A program made the position numbers and the translations under genes. Shown one piece after another: positions 55,380-64,000 of a stretch of DNA of 64,000 nt; within the stretch, counting starts at the first letter, position 1; each line of letters opens with the position of its first letter. Source of the stretch: Desulfoscipio geothermicus (GTDB lineage: Bacteria; Bacillota; Desulfotomaculia; Desulfotomaculales; Desulfallaceae). Below the pieces are notes generated by a model. The model did not search any database. It was not told where the DNA came from and saw nothing but the letters and a program-made list of their open reading frames with translations. Location of the stretch: positions 1 to 64,000 of the forward strand of contig JAENZP010000010.1 of NCBI GenBank assembly GCA_016841205.1, in the 5' to 3' direction.

Positions 55380-56216
55380 ATGGGTAAATGCAAGCTAGCA
55401 GTTGGCCAGATTAATGTCACCAGTGATAAAACATTTAATATAAGTCACGCCCGGGATATGGTGCGCCAGGCAGCCAGGCAGGGTGCGCAGGTGGTGTTGC
55501 TGCCGGAAATGTTTAACTGCCCTTACGAGACAAATTTATTTCCCGATTATGCGGAGTCTTACCCGAACGGGGAAACGGTACAAATGCTGTCCCGGGTGGC
55601 CGCCGAATTAGGCATTGTGTTGGTGGGCGGCTCTATACCTGAAAGGGAAGGGAACATTGTTTACAATACTTGCTTTATCTTTGGTCCGCAGGGTGACTTG
55701 TTAGGGCGGCACCGCAAGATGCACCTGTTTGATGTGGATTTGCCCAACTTAAATGTGCGGGAGTCCAGCACGCTGGGGCCAGGCGGAGAGTTCACTGTTA
55801 TAAATGCCGGGATATGTAAAATAGGCGTGATGATCTGCTTTGACGTGCGCTTTCCGGAATTGGCCCGCCTGCTGACCCTGGAGGGAGTAGATGTGCTGTT
55901 GATACCAGCGGCCTTTAATATGATTACCGGCCCGGCCCACTGGGATTTGACCATGCGGGCGCGGGCGCTGGATAACCAGGTTTACGTGGCGGCAGCCTCC
56001 CCGGCCCGTGATGACCAGGCGGAATATATAGCCTATGGCCATTCTATGGTAGTGGACCCCTGGGGTGATGTGGTAGTCCAGGCAGGTACCGGCGAGGAAA
56101 TTATTATGGCGGAAATTGACCCGGAAAAGATTCAAGATGTGCGCGAACGCCTGCCATTATTATCCCAGCGGCGCACTGATCTTTATGAATTATGTATAAA
56201 ACAGGTTGTTCGGTAA
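55380..56216 (+). CDS. Carbon-nitrogen hydrolase (omega-amidase/Nit2-like)
   Basis: 278 aa from the ATG at 55380 after gaagggtgg; a GTG at 55368 overlaps that box. The nitrilase-fold triad is visible: Glu43 in LLPEMFNCPY, Lys113 in GRHRKMHLFDVD and Cys153 in GVMICFDVRFPE. Similarity to Nit2 omega-amidase (which hydrolyses alpha-ketoglutaramate or ketosuccinamate) rests on the MHLFDVDLPN and MICFDVRFPELARLL blocks. No operon partner is visible. The exact substrate is not certain within this branch. Confidence 0.88.
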   Translation: MGKCKLAVGQINVTSDKTFNISHARDMVRQAARQGAQVVLLPEMFNCPYETNLFPDYAESYPNGETVQMLSRVAAELGIVLVGGSIPEREGNIVYNTCFIFGPQGDLLGRHRKMHLFDVDLPNLNVRESSTLGPGGEFTVINAGICKIGVMICFDVRFPELARLLTLEGVDVLLIPAAFNMITGPAHWDLTMRARALDNQVYVAAASPARDDQAEYIAYGHSMVVDPWGDVVVQAGTGEEIIMAEIDPEKIQDVRERLPLLSQRRTDLYELCIKQVVR

Positions 56217-56377
56217 TTGCCTGGTACATCGGCAAGAAGCCGCCTCTTTTTGTGTCCTATGGCTCAGTGATTTGGTGCTTGGGCCGCCAGGTGTTATGTG
56301 CTTGTATATGTTGGTGTAAAAAGGTAAAATTAGACGATATGTTTTTTAGCTGATGAAGAAAGGAACGGGGACAGCAA

Positions 56378-57469
56378 ATGCTAACTTGTGGTATTGTCGG
56401 CTTGCCGATGGTGGGTAAAACCACTCTTTTTAACCTGGTAACACACTCGGAACTCGAAACATCCAATTATCTGACAGGTAAAACTGAAATTAATGTGGCG
56501 ATGGCCGAGGTGCCCGATACGAGGCTTAATTTTCTTATTAACCTGTATAAACCCAAAAAGAACGCTTATGCTCAGATTCAGTTCAGTGATGTACCGGGGT
56601 TGGTGCGCGGGTCCAGCGAAGGTAAAGGGGTGGGTAACCGCTTCTTAGACGGCATCCGCAATGCAGATTTACTGGTGCACGTGGTGCGTGCATTTAGCAA
56701 CAAAGATGTGCCCCATGTGGACGGGGATATTGATCCCATGCGGGATATGGAAACCGTTAACCTGGAATTGCTGCTGGCTGACATGGATCTGGCGGAAAAA
56801 AGAATCCAGCGCATTGAGGAAGGAAAGAAGATTAAAAAAGAACAGCTTGCTGAACTGGATGTACTGCGCAAGTGCCTGGCGGCGTTGGAAAATGAAGTGA
56901 CCATGCACAAGGTGGGGCTTTCCGAGGTCGAGCGCGAACTGCTGGTGAATTACAGCTTCTTAACGGATAAGCCCATGCTGCTGGTGGTTAATATCGATGA
57001 AGAGCAGCTCCGTGGCGGCAGTTACCCGGGGCAGGAAAAGGTTCGCACCTTCGCTGCTGAAAAGGATATAATCTTACTGGAAGTTAGCAGCTTGATTGAA
57101 ATGGAAATCAGCGAACTGCCCGAGGATGACCGGCGCGAATTTATGGAAGACCTGGGCTTGCAGCAATCGGGCATTGACCGGCTGGCCCGGGCCGCTTACG
57201 ATACCCTGGGGCTGATCTCTTTCTTTACTGTGGGCGAAGACGAGGTAAAGGCCTGGACCATCCCGGCCGGGCTGAATGCCAGAGGAGCTGCCGGTAAAAT
57301 CCATTCGGATTTGGAACGCGGGTTCATCCGGGCCGAGGTGGTGGCCTACCACGATATGCATGAATTGGGTAGCATGAACAAAGTTAAGGAAAAAGGCCTA
57401 ACCCGGCTGGAGGGTAAGGATTACATAGTAAAAGACGGGGACATATTGAATATTAGGTTTAATGTGTAA
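56378..57469 (+). CDS. ychF: Redox-regulated ATPase YchF
   Basis: 363 aa, Obg family. G1 is GLPMVGKTT (7-15), G3 FSDVPGLVRGSSEGKG. In place of NKxD it has NIDEE, which gives the ATP preference known for YchF/OLA1. A coiled coil lies at about 130-175 and a TGS domain at the C-terminus (HSDLERGFIRAEVVAYHDMH). It binds ribosomes and acts in stress responses. The length is typical. It has its own terminator. Confidence 0.95.
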   Translation: MLTCGIVGLPMVGKTTLFNLVTHSELETSNYLTGKTEINVAMAEVPDTRLNFLINLYKPKKNAYAQIQFSDVPGLVRGSSEGKGVGNRFLDGIRNADLLVHVVRAFSNKDVPHVDGDIDPMRDMETVNLELLLADMDLAEKRIQRIEEGKKIKKEQLAELDVLRKCLAALENEVTMHKVGLSEVERELLVNYSFLTDKPMLLVVNIDEEQLRGGSYPGQEKVRTFAAEKDIILLEVSSLIEMEISELPEDDRREFMEDLGLQQSGIDRLARAAYDTLGLISFFTVGEDEVKAWTIPAGLNARGAAGKIHSDLERGFIRAEVVAYHDMHELGSMNKVKEKGLTRLEGKDYIVKDGDILNIRFNV

Positions 57470-57493
57470 TGATATTTGTTCTGCCATCAACCG

Positions 57494-57519
57494 CCCGGCG
57501 TTTTACGCCGGGTTTTTTT
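57494..57519 (+). terminator. Terminator of ychF
   Basis: cccggcg, loop tttta, cgccggg and seven Ts. Confidence 0.95.
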
Positions 57520-57652
57520 GCGGTTTTAAGCAACAATATAGGAATTATGTCCCAGTAAGATAAGACTTTACAGTATTAAGGTTAAGACTGTAGAAGCATG
57601 TAATTGTCTAACAGAAAAGATAAAATAATAAAAAAACTCGGAGGTGGAATAC

Positions 57653-57829
57653 ATGTCGTTGCTAGCTAAACTGTGGAAGGAAGAAAGCGGGCAGGGAATG
57701 GCGGAGTATGGATTAATTCTGGCCCTTGTGGCGGTGTTATGTATTGGAGGCTTTTTTGCACTGGGAGGTGCTATTAACGGTAAGATTCAAGGTGTTGGGA
57801 CTTCTATTACAAACGGCGACGGCAATTAG
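57653..57829 (+). CDS. flp: Flp/Fap-type IVb pilin
   Basis: 58 aa from the ATG at 57653 after ggaggtgg. The leader MSLLAKLWKEESG is cut before the motif QGMAEYGLILALVAVL, which has the Glu-Tyr pair typical of Flp prepilins. A hydrophobic helix and a short Gly/Asn tail follow. It is the main subunit of the Tad pilus encoded downstream. Confidence 0.92.
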   Translation: MSLLAKLWKEESGQGMAEYGLILALVAVLCIGGFFALGGAINGKIQGVGTSITNGDGN

Positions 57830-58017
57830 AAGATTAATACGAACGGTTTAATTATATTGTTATGATCGCGACAGATTAATTAACAAACGAAAAAGGTAAG
57901 ATGCTGTATGCCATTACGTTGTAATACAGTATTTATGGGGCTTGAATTAAAGGTATCATCTTAGGTTAATAAAGCTAATATCGATAATAATTTCCAACAC
58001 CCCTTAACTTCCCATAT

Positions 58018-58055
58018 GACCCTACTTAGGCCCGACTTAAGTAGGGTCCAGTTTT
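58018..58055 (+). terminator. Partial terminator between pilin and tad genes
   Basis: Stem gaccctactta/taagtagggtc with a nine-base loop, followed by cagtttta. It probably lets pilin be expressed far above the machinery genes. The 57830-58017 gap holds no ORF. Confidence 0.65.
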
Positions 58056-58073
58056 AGAAAGGTTGGTTAATAA

Positions 58074-58613
58074 ATGATTAACTTAACCATTGCCAACATA
58101 ACATACGTAGATATGACATTAATTATTCTCTTACTGGTGTGCTGTTACACCGATTTGCGCTCGAAAAAAATTTACAACGCTGTTCTTTTGCCGGCCGTGC
58201 TGGTGGCGTTTATCGCTAGCTTAACCAATGGCGGTTGGTCCGCCTGCCTGGTCAGCGTTAAAGGCTTGCTGGCGGGTATGGCTCTTTTACTGATACCATT
58301 TGCCGCGGGCGGCATCGGTGCCGGTGACGTCAAACTGCTGGGCACTATAGGCGCATTTAAGGGGCCTGAGTTTGTGCTCATGGCTTTTCTGACCGGAGCC
58401 GTAGTGGGTGGTATTTTTTCAGTTTACCTGTTAATTAGACAAGGCAGGCTACTGCTTACCTTAAAAAAATTTTACTACTTCTTTATTAGCAAAGTATTAC
58501 ATATTCCCGTGTCGGTAAGTTTTGGCCACCTGGATGTGGCGACGCGGGGTGAAAGTTTTCCCTATGCGTTGGCCATCAGCCTGGGTGCGGCGTGGGCTTA
58601 CTTCCTGCTCTAA
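58074..58613 (+). CDS. cpaA: Prepilin peptidase (TadV/CpaA, A24 family)
   Basis: 179 aa, about five membrane helices. The two catalytic Asp lie in CYTDLRSKKIYN (near residue 25) and GAGDVKLLGTIGAFKG, the hallmark of A24 aspartic peptidases. It lacks the N-methylation domain of PilD, as usual for TadV. It processes the Flp prepilin and probably TadE/F-type pseudopilins. Confidence 0.9.
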   Translation: MINLTIANITYVDMTLIILLLVCCYTDLRSKKIYNAVLLPAVLVAFIASLTNGGWSACLVSVKGLLAGMALLLIPFAAGGIGAGDVKLLGTIGAFKGPEFVLMAFLTGAVVGGIFSVYLLIRQGRLLLTLKKFYYFFISKVLHIPVSVSFGHLDVATRGESFPYALAISLGAAWAYFLL

Positions 58614-58680
58614 TTGGTGGGTACTAGGAATGACGAGATACTTTAAAAATGGGGATGGCGTTAATGGCCGGGGGGATTGT

Positions 58681-59085
58681 ATGCGAGTTTGGAATAAATT
58701 GCGCCGGGAGAAAAAAGGACAAGCCCTGGTGGAGTTTGCCCTGGTGCTTCCTTTACTGCTATTACTATTAATGACTATCTTTGAGTTTGGTAATATATTT
58801 TACTCTTATCTGCTTATTACTGCTGCTTCCCGTGAGGGAGCCAGAATGGGCGTGGTCGGCAATAACGATACGGAGATAATCCAAAGAGTGCAGGAGATCT
58901 GCTCAACGTTGGATACTGAGCAGCTAACTGTAGAGATAGTCCCCGAGAATACGGCCAACCGTTACAGGGGGGTTCCGCTGCAAGTCGAAGTGGACTATGA
59001 CGTTTATTTGATCACGCCTATGCTGAGTACATTTTTGCCGGATCCTTTTTTGCTTAAGGCAAGGTCGGTGATGAGAATTGAATGA
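58681..59085 (+). CDS. TadE-like pseudopilin
   Basis: 134 aa from the ATG at 58681 after ggggggatt. KKGQALVEFALVLPLLLLLL is the TadE-type membrane segment with a conserved Glu five residues after the processed Gly, then FEFGNIFYSYLLITAASREG. It overlaps or abuts the next gene. Confidence 0.87.
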   Translation: MRVWNKLRREKKGQALVEFALVLPLLLLLLMTIFEFGNIFYSYLLITAASREGARMGVVGNNDTEIIQRVQEICSTLDTEQLTVEIVPENTANRYRGVPLQVEVDYDVYLITPMLSTFLPDPFLLKARSVMRIE

Positions 59086-59086
59086 A

Positions 59087-60037
59087 ATGTGCAAGAAATT
59101 ACTAACTAATCGCCGGGGTTCTGCAATCATAATTGTTAGTGCAGCTATGGTGGCGTTAATTGGTTTTTGTTCCCTGGTGGTGGACTTAGGTAATCTTTTT
59201 CTGACTAAGCAAAGGTTAAATAACGCCCTTGATGCTGCTGTGCTAGCGGGTAGTCAGGAATTACCCGCTATGGTGGATAACGTTCAAGGCCAAGTGGAGG
59301 AATATTTCAATCAGAATGCTGCGGAAAACTTCACTCTTACCAGCGTTAGTGTATCGGATGACTACAGGACGGTGACAGCTACCGGTCAGGTCACAGTGCA
59401 ATATTTCCTGGCCAGGGTGCTGGGTATTACCTCTACCACGATAAACTGCACTGCCGCTGCGAGAATTGAATCACTGACGGCGGTCAAAGGGGTTATACCT
59501 ATAGGTATACAGAAGCAAACACTGCTGTTTAATCAAAAATATACGCTTAAAATATCATCTGATTCTGATTTTGACGAGTTCATGGGGCCTGGGACATTTG
59601 GCGTTCTGCAATTGGGCGATTCAGGCGCGTCAACTTATGAGGAGAACTTTAAGTACGGATATAATCAAAAAATTATGGTTGGTGATGTAATAGCTACGGA
59701 AACCGGTAATAAGAGTGGTGCTACGAGGGATGGTATAGAATATCGGGTATCTCAATGCACACATGCTTGTACCCCGACCAGTTTTAATCCGGCATGTCCC
59801 CGGGTGGTTATCATTCCTATTTACGAACCTGCCGAACCCGAGAACCCAATACCCGGTGATAAAATTACCAAAGTTAGAATTGTAGGATTTGCCGCATTTT
59901 TAATAGACGTTCCTGGAGATAAAACAGTGGGTAATATGAGTTATGTGGACGGGTATTTCGTGCAAATGGTAATTGAAGGGGAAAGTGATCCCGGGGCGGA
60001 TAATCAGGGAGTTTATGCAACCAGATTAATTATGTAA
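59087..60037 (+). CDS. TadG-like pilus assembly protein
   Basis: 316 aa from the ATG at 59087; a TTG at 59078 inside the TadE stop is an alternative. The N-terminal segment RRGSAIIIVSAAMVALIGFC and LVVDLGNLFLTKQRLNNALDAAVLAGSQEL is the Flp-assembly TadE/G-like motif. The external part has a Cys pair (CTHACTPTSFNPAC). There is no full vWA domain, so it is shorter than classical TadG. Confidence 0.85.
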   Translation: MCKKLLTNRRGSAIIIVSAAMVALIGFCSLVVDLGNLFLTKQRLNNALDAAVLAGSQELPAMVDNVQGQVEEYFNQNAAENFTLTSVSVSDDYRTVTATGQVTVQYFLARVLGITSTTINCTAAARIESLTAVKGVIPIGIQKQTLLFNQKYTLKISSDSDFDEFMGPGTFGVLQLGDSGASTYEENFKYGYNQKIMVGDVIATETGNKSGATRDGIEYRVSQCTHACTPTSFNPACPRVVIIPIYEPAEPENPIPGDKITKVRIVGFAAFLIDVPGDKTVGNMSYVDGYFVQMVIEGESDPGADNQGVYATRLIM

Positions 60038-60059
60038 CTTATGTAGGGAGACAAATCCA

Positions 60060-60776
60060 ATGAAAAATCACAAAATAAACCTCATATTGCTCCTGGCTGT
60101 TATTTTCGGTATTGCGGCGGCCCTAGGGGTATTTCAGTACCTCAGCGCTGTCAAGGCTGCCTATGTTAAACAAGGTAACTTTGTGCAGGTAGCCGTGGCC
60201 ACACAGTACGTAGCGCCTAAAACTCAGTTGACAATGCAAATGTTTACCATGCGTGATATACCGTCCAAATATGTTAACAGCGACGCAGTAGTGGACCCGG
60301 CGGAGATAAATGGTAAGTTGACTAAAGCTCCAATTTATCGGGATGAGCAAATATTGCGCAGTAAAGTGGTCGGGAAGGATGACCGTTCAGGAACACTGGC
60401 TTTTATTGTTCCCGCTGGTAAAAGGGCGGTGACCGTGGCGGTGAATGAGGTTTCGGGCATTGCCGGCATGGTGATGCCGGGGGATATAGTTGACGTGCTG
60501 GTTACCTTTGACGATAATAATGAGAACCCGATGACCTCGCTTATTTTGCAAAACATCTCCGTACTGGCTACAGATCAAGAAACTGATACCGGGATGGTGC
60601 AAAGCGACCAGCAAAAAGAAGCAGCCAAGACAGTGACTTTAGCGGTTACCCCGCAACAGGGCCAACAGCTAACCTTAGCCTCTGAGCAGGGCAGTATTCG
60701 CCTGATGATGCGCTCGCCTGCCGACCAGAAGGTAGTGAAAATTCCCTCCGCCAAGTTGCCGGAACTGGTTAGGTAA
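60060..60776 (+). CDS. cpaB: Flp pilus assembly protein CpaB (RcpC)
   Basis: 238 aa after gggag. One N-terminal membrane segment, then a SAF domain (TQYVAPKTQLTMQMFTMRDI) and a RcpC-like domain (AGKRAVTVAVNEVSGIAGMV, MPGDIVDVLVTF, LQNISVLATDQE). It is a periplasmic-side assembly factor in Gram-negatives and a cell-wall-side factor here. Confidence 0.9.
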   Translation: MKNHKINLILLLAVIFGIAAALGVFQYLSAVKAAYVKQGNFVQVAVATQYVAPKTQLTMQMFTMRDIPSKYVNSDAVVDPAEINGKLTKAPIYRDEQILRSKVVGKDDRSGTLAFIVPAGKRAVTVAVNEVSGIAGMVMPGDIVDVLVTFDDNNENPMTSLILQNISVLATDQETDTGMVQSDQQKEAAKTVTLAVTPQQGQQLTLASEQGSIRLMMRSPADQKVVKIPSAKLPELVR

Positions 60777-60801
60777 GCAGATATTGAAGGGAGGCACCGG
60801 C

Positions 60802-62031
60802 GTGCAGCCAATTAGCATATTAATTGTGGATGATGTGGAAAACACCCGGGAGGATATCAAACGGTTTTTATACTTCGAGGAGGATATGGAAGTGGTGGGT
60901 GAGGCGGCCACTGGGGAGGAGGCCGTGGAACTGGCTAAAAGCATTAAGCCTGACGTTATTTTAATGGATATAAACCTTCCCGGTCTGGACGGTATCGGTG
61001 CTTCGGAAATAATATCGGTGCAGGTGCCCGAGGTCGCTATCATTATCATTTCTATTCAGGGCGAAAAGGAGTATATAAAAAAGGCGATGGCGGCCGGGGC
61101 CAGGGATTACTTGGTTAAGCCTTTTACCAGCACCGACCTGGCGGAAACGGTGCGCCGGGCTAATGATTTCTCTCGCAAGCGCCACCTGCGCCTGGTGGGT
61201 GAGGATGAAAAAACGGCCGTTCACTCCGGTAAAACACCGGGTAAAATAATTACTTTGTTTAGCACTAAAGGTGGGCTGGGCAAAACAACACTGGCTTGCA
61301 ACCTGGCTATTGGCATGGCCACCCAATCGGGTCAAAGCGTGGTGCTGGTTGATTTGGACCTGCAGGGTGGAGATGTGGCGGTGATTTTGAATTTAACGGT
61401 TAACCAGACCATTGCTGACCTGGTGCAGGAGGATTGGGAGGGTGACATAACGGTTATCGATACCTTCCTGGCTGCGCATTTTTCGGGTATAAACGTGCTT
61501 TGTGCGCCCAACAGCCCGGAGCAGGCGGAGTTGGTCACTCCCGGGCACGTTACTAAGTTGATTAATTATCTCAAAACAAAGTTTGATTTTGTTATTTTGG
61601 ATACCGCTCCTGCTTATAGTGAAATTAACCTAAATGTGCTGGAAATGTCGGACAGTCTGGTGGTGCTGGTGGCTCAGGATTTACCAACTTTGCGGCATGT
61701 GCGCTCGACAATGGAGGTACTCGCCGCGCTGAACTTTACGGATAAGATCAACCTGGTGCTTAACCAACTGCGGCCTGATGGCATCAGTGTCAAAGAGCTG
61801 GAAAAAAACTTGGGCCGGAGCATGACTACGTTAATTCCTACTGATGACAAAACGGTGTTGCAGTCGGTGAACAAAGGGCAGCCTTTTGTGCTAACCCAAA
61901 AAAATAGCCGGGTGGCCGGCTGTCTGATGGAATTGGCCGGAAAACTGGCTACGGCGGAAAAAACAAAGCTAGAGGTGGGGAAAACCGCCAAGATTAACCC
62001 GATCAAAAAGATGTTTAGTTTTAACAGGTAA
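60802..62031 (+). CDS. cpaE: CpaE-like pilus ATPase with receiver domain
   Basis: 409 aa from a GTG at 60802 after gggagg; a TTG at 60784 overlaps that box. Residues 1-120 are an intact receiver (ILIVDDVENTREDIKRF, phospho-Asp in VILMDINLPG, Lys in LVKPF). Residues about 145-400 are a MinD/ParA-type ATPase (FSTKGGLGKTTLACNLAIG, VVLVDLDLQGG, FVILDTAPAYS). CpaE/TadZ localises the pilus machine. Unlike many CpaE proteins with degenerate receivers, this one keeps the acidic pair, Asp and Lys, so phosphorylation may control it. Confidence 0.9.
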   Translation: MQPISILIVDDVENTREDIKRFLYFEEDMEVVGEAATGEEAVELAKSIKPDVILMDINLPGLDGIGASEIISVQVPEVAIIIISIQGEKEYIKKAMAAGARDYLVKPFTSTDLAETVRRANDFSRKRHLRLVGEDEKTAVHSGKTPGKIITLFSTKGGLGKTTLACNLAIGMATQSGQSVVLVDLDLQGGDVAVILNLTVNQTIADLVQEDWEGDITVIDTFLAAHFSGINVLCAPNSPEQAELVTPGHVTKLINYLKTKFDFVILDTAPAYSEINLNVLEMSDSLVVLVAQDLPTLRHVRSTMEVLAALNFTDKINLVLNQLRPDGISVKELEKNLGRSMTTLIPTDDKTVLQSVNKGQPFVLTQKNSRVAGCLMELAGKLATAEKTKLEVGKTAKINPIKKMFSFNR

Positions 62032-62084
62032 ACTTTAAGTAAGAAATCCTTATAAAATAAAAATTTAATCGAGGCGATAGACTG

Positions 62085-63422
62085 GTGTCTCTAATGGAAC
62101 GGCTGGAGAAAAAGGTGGAAAGAAATCCGGAACCCCGGGAAGTGCCGGTGAGGGATAGCAACAATGAGCTGCGGGCGGAACTGCATAAAAAGATTATTAC
62201 CGAGCTTACGGGAACCCGGCAGCCCGGCGTTGCCCCGGAAGATATGGCGGGCCAAATAGAAACATTGGTGCTTCAGCATTTGGCGGCCACCAATAATAAT
62301 ATGCCCAGGTTGGAAAGGGATCGCCTGGTGGAGGAAATAATTAACGATGCCATAGGTTATGGTCCCATTACCCCACTATTGAATGACCCGGATATCACTG
62401 AAGTGATGGTCAATGGTCCGTACACGGTGTATATTGAGCGCCGCGGTAAACTGGAAGCAACCGGGGTTAAATTCAGAGATTATGAGCATATCAATCATAT
62501 TATCGAAAAAATCGTTGCTCCAATCGGACGGCGCATTGATGAAAGCTCTCCAATGGTGGATGCCCGGTTGCCTGACGGCTCCCGAGTGAATATAATCATA
62601 CCGCCGTTGGCCCTTACCGGGTCTACTATCACTATCCGTAAGTTTTACCGGGATCCGTTGCAGGTGGAAGATCTGGTGCGCTTGGGCTCGTTGACGGCTG
62701 AGATGGCCGAGTTTTTGGAAGCCTGTGTTAAAGCACGGCTAAATATTGTGATTTCGGGGGGCACCGGTAGCGGTAAAACCACTATGCTTAACGTGTTGTC
62801 ATCGTTTATACCCTGCAACGAACGCATTGTTACAATAGAGGATTCAGCGGAATTGCAGCTCAGACAGGCTCATTTGGTGACTTTGGAAAGCCGCCCGCCC
62901 AATATCGAGGGTAAAGGGGCCATCACCATCCGCGACTTGGTGCGCAACTGTTTGCGAATGCGACCGGACCGCATTGTGGTTGGTGAGGTGCGCAGCGGTG
63001 AGGCATTAGACATGCTGCAGGCCATGAACACAGGACATGACGGTTCTTTGACCACCGGCCACGCCAACACGCCCAGGGATATTTTATCCCGCTTGGAAAC
63101 TATGGTACTGATGGCGGGAGTTGAAATTCCGGTTCGGGCTATACGGGAGCAAATAGCTGCGGCTGTAGACTTAATCATTCAGCAAAGTCGCATGAGGGAC
63201 GGTACCCGTAAAATTACCCACATTACCGAAGTGCAGGGGATGGAGGGCGATGTGATTACACTGCAGGATTTATTTGTTTACCGGCAGACCGGAGTCGACG
63301 ACGATGGCCGGGTAACCGGCCGGTTTGAGGTTACCGGTATACAGCCGCGCTTTATAGATCGGCTTGAGGCAGCAGGTGTGCAACTGCGCCGGGATTTGTT
63401 CACTGGAGGAGGGTATTGGTAA
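62085..63422 (+). CDS. cpaF: Tad pilus assembly/secretion ATPase (TadA/CpaF)
   Basis: 445 aa, GTG start after gaggcg. T2SS-E family ATPase: Walker A SGGTGSGKTTMLNVL, Asp box RIVTIEDSAELQL, Walker B and His box MRPDRIVVGEVRSGEALDML and TGHDGSLTTGHANTP. It powers Flp pilus assembly. Confidence 0.95.
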   Translation: MSLMERLEKKVERNPEPREVPVRDSNNELRAELHKKIITELTGTRQPGVAPEDMAGQIETLVLQHLAATNNNMPRLERDRLVEEIINDAIGYGPITPLLNDPDITEVMVNGPYTVYIERRGKLEATGVKFRDYEHINHIIEKIVAPIGRRIDESSPMVDARLPDGSRVNIIIPPLALTGSTITIRKFYRDPLQVEDLVRLGSLTAEMAEFLEACVKARLNIVISGGTGSGKTTMLNVLSSFIPCNERIVTIEDSAELQLRQAHLVTLESRPPNIEGKGAITIRDLVRNCLRMRPDRIVVGEVRSGEALDMLQAMNTGHDGSLTTGHANTPRDILSRLETMVLMAGVEIPVRAIREQIAAAVDLIIQQSRMRDGTRKITHITEVQGMEGDVITLQDLFVYRQTGVDDDGRVTGRFEVTGIQPRFIDRLEAAGVQLRRDLFTGGGYW

Positions 63423-63456
63423 TTGAATCAGCATGTTCCAATTATAAAGGGGTGAT

Positions 63457-64000
63457 ATGATGAGCTTGGGTTATATTGCTGGACTGGTCTTTGTTTTTGT
63501 TGTGCTGTTGGTGCTGGGTGTATACCTGCCTATGATAGCCGACCAGCAGGAGTTTTCCCGGCGCATGTCTGGAATTTTTAGAAGAAAAGAAGCGGTTAAA
63601 CATGACGGTATAGCTTCTGATCCTGGATTGCGGGGAATATACCTTTGGCTGACCGGTATATTAAGCACCACGCCCTTGAAAAAATGGGCGGAACGGGAGC
63701 TGACCAAGGCCGACCTGCCCTTGCGGGGAGAGGAGTTTCTCGTCTTAACCCTGGCGGGACTGGGGGGTGTTGCACTAATTACAATGCTGTTCACCGGTAG
63801 TATTTTGATTATGCTGATGACATTGTTGGTTTTTTTGCCTGTGCCATATCTCTTCATCAGGCGAGCTCGGCAAAAGCGTTTGGCCACTTTGAACGGCCAA
63901 ATTGGTGACGTTCTGATGTTTATTGCGAACTCACTGCGATCGGGATTTAGTTTTCTACAGGCGATGGACCTGGTGCGTAAGGAAATGCCTGATCCCATCG
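63457..64000 (+). CDS. tadB: Tad inner-membrane platform protein TadB, partial
   Basis: Open from the ATG at 63457 (after aaaggggtg) to the window edge, 181 codons, incomplete at its 3' end. An N-terminal helix (YIAGLVFVFVVLLVLGVYLP), a basic cytosolic segment, two close helices (about 95-140) and the start of the T2SS-F domain (LNGQIGDVLMFIANSLRSGF, SFLQAMDLVRKEMPDPI) identify TadB. TadC should follow outside the window. Confidence 0.9.
   Translation, partial: MMSLGYIAGLVFVFVVLLVLGVYLPMIADQQEFSRRMSGIFRRKEAVKHDGIASDPGLRGIYLWLTGILSTTPLKKWAERELTKADLPLRGEEFLVLTLAGLGGVALITMLFTGSILIMLMTLLVFLPVPYLFIRRARQKRLATLNGQIGDVLMFIANSLRSGFSFLQAMDLVRKEMPDPI

Overview
The window comes from a spore-forming, anaerobic Firmicute of the Desulfotomaculum/Peptococcaceae type. 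This is inferred from a Gram-positive rRNA operon end, S-layer homology (SLH) proteins, a Spo0E-like phosphatase, sigma-H-like promoters, BclA-like collagen proteins, an HdrD-type Fe-S oxidoreductase and molybdenum genes. No species can be named from the sequence alone.

Layout. 1-3331: 23S and 5S rRNA with a terminator. 3392-6144: HtrA-like protease, MerR regulator, HtpX and a receiver-domain fragment. 6144-9982: a molybdenum/tungsten block with a MOT1-type transporter, a cytosolic oxyanion-binding protein translationally coupled to a PadR regulator, a small acidic protein and a molybdenum-storage-protein homologue. 10105-13580: a LysM protein, then an operon of G3E GTPase, ABC ATPase and DUF364 protein. 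13580-16798: a Spo0E-like gene missed by ordinary ORF calling, and an AT-rich pair (NERD/HRDC protein, 7TM-PAS-GGDEF cyclase). 17073-38700: a cell-surface island with a MolBCA/FecBCD-type ABC importer, SLH proteins, membrane-anchored Ig-like proteins, a MoxR/DUF58/transglutaminase-like operon, and three large surface proteins sharing long repeats. 39127-42464: a HdrD-like membrane Fe-S protein, a CxxC protein and a TiaS-like protein. 42539-49498: two tandem collagen-like proteins among four glycosyltransferases. 49519-57519: DUF554, a PAS histidine kinase, tRNA-Leu, an ECF sigma/anti-sigma pair, a NifU-like gene with an in-frame TGA, a nitrilase-family amidase and YchF. 57653-64000: a Tad/Flp pilus locus running off the end.

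The most striking observation is a module present five times (near 10.8, 17.1, 29.8, 30.3 and 39.2 kb). Each copy has a sigma-H-like promoter, then a structured leader with a shared core, then an intrinsic terminator. The leader looks like the Moco (molybdenum/tungsten cofactor) riboswitch family, and each copy sits upstream of a separate operon. If so, the molybdate-type importer, the GTPase/ATPase/DUF364 operon, the Fe-S operon and the surface-protein operons form one metal-cofactor regulon, linking envelope proteins to Mo/W status. The second notable find is the NifU C-terminal-domain gene at 54806-55030. The second cysteine codon of its CGGC motif is TGA, with a stem-loop just downstream, so it is a probable selenoprotein.

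Family names come from recognising motifs in the translations. No database or folding program was run.
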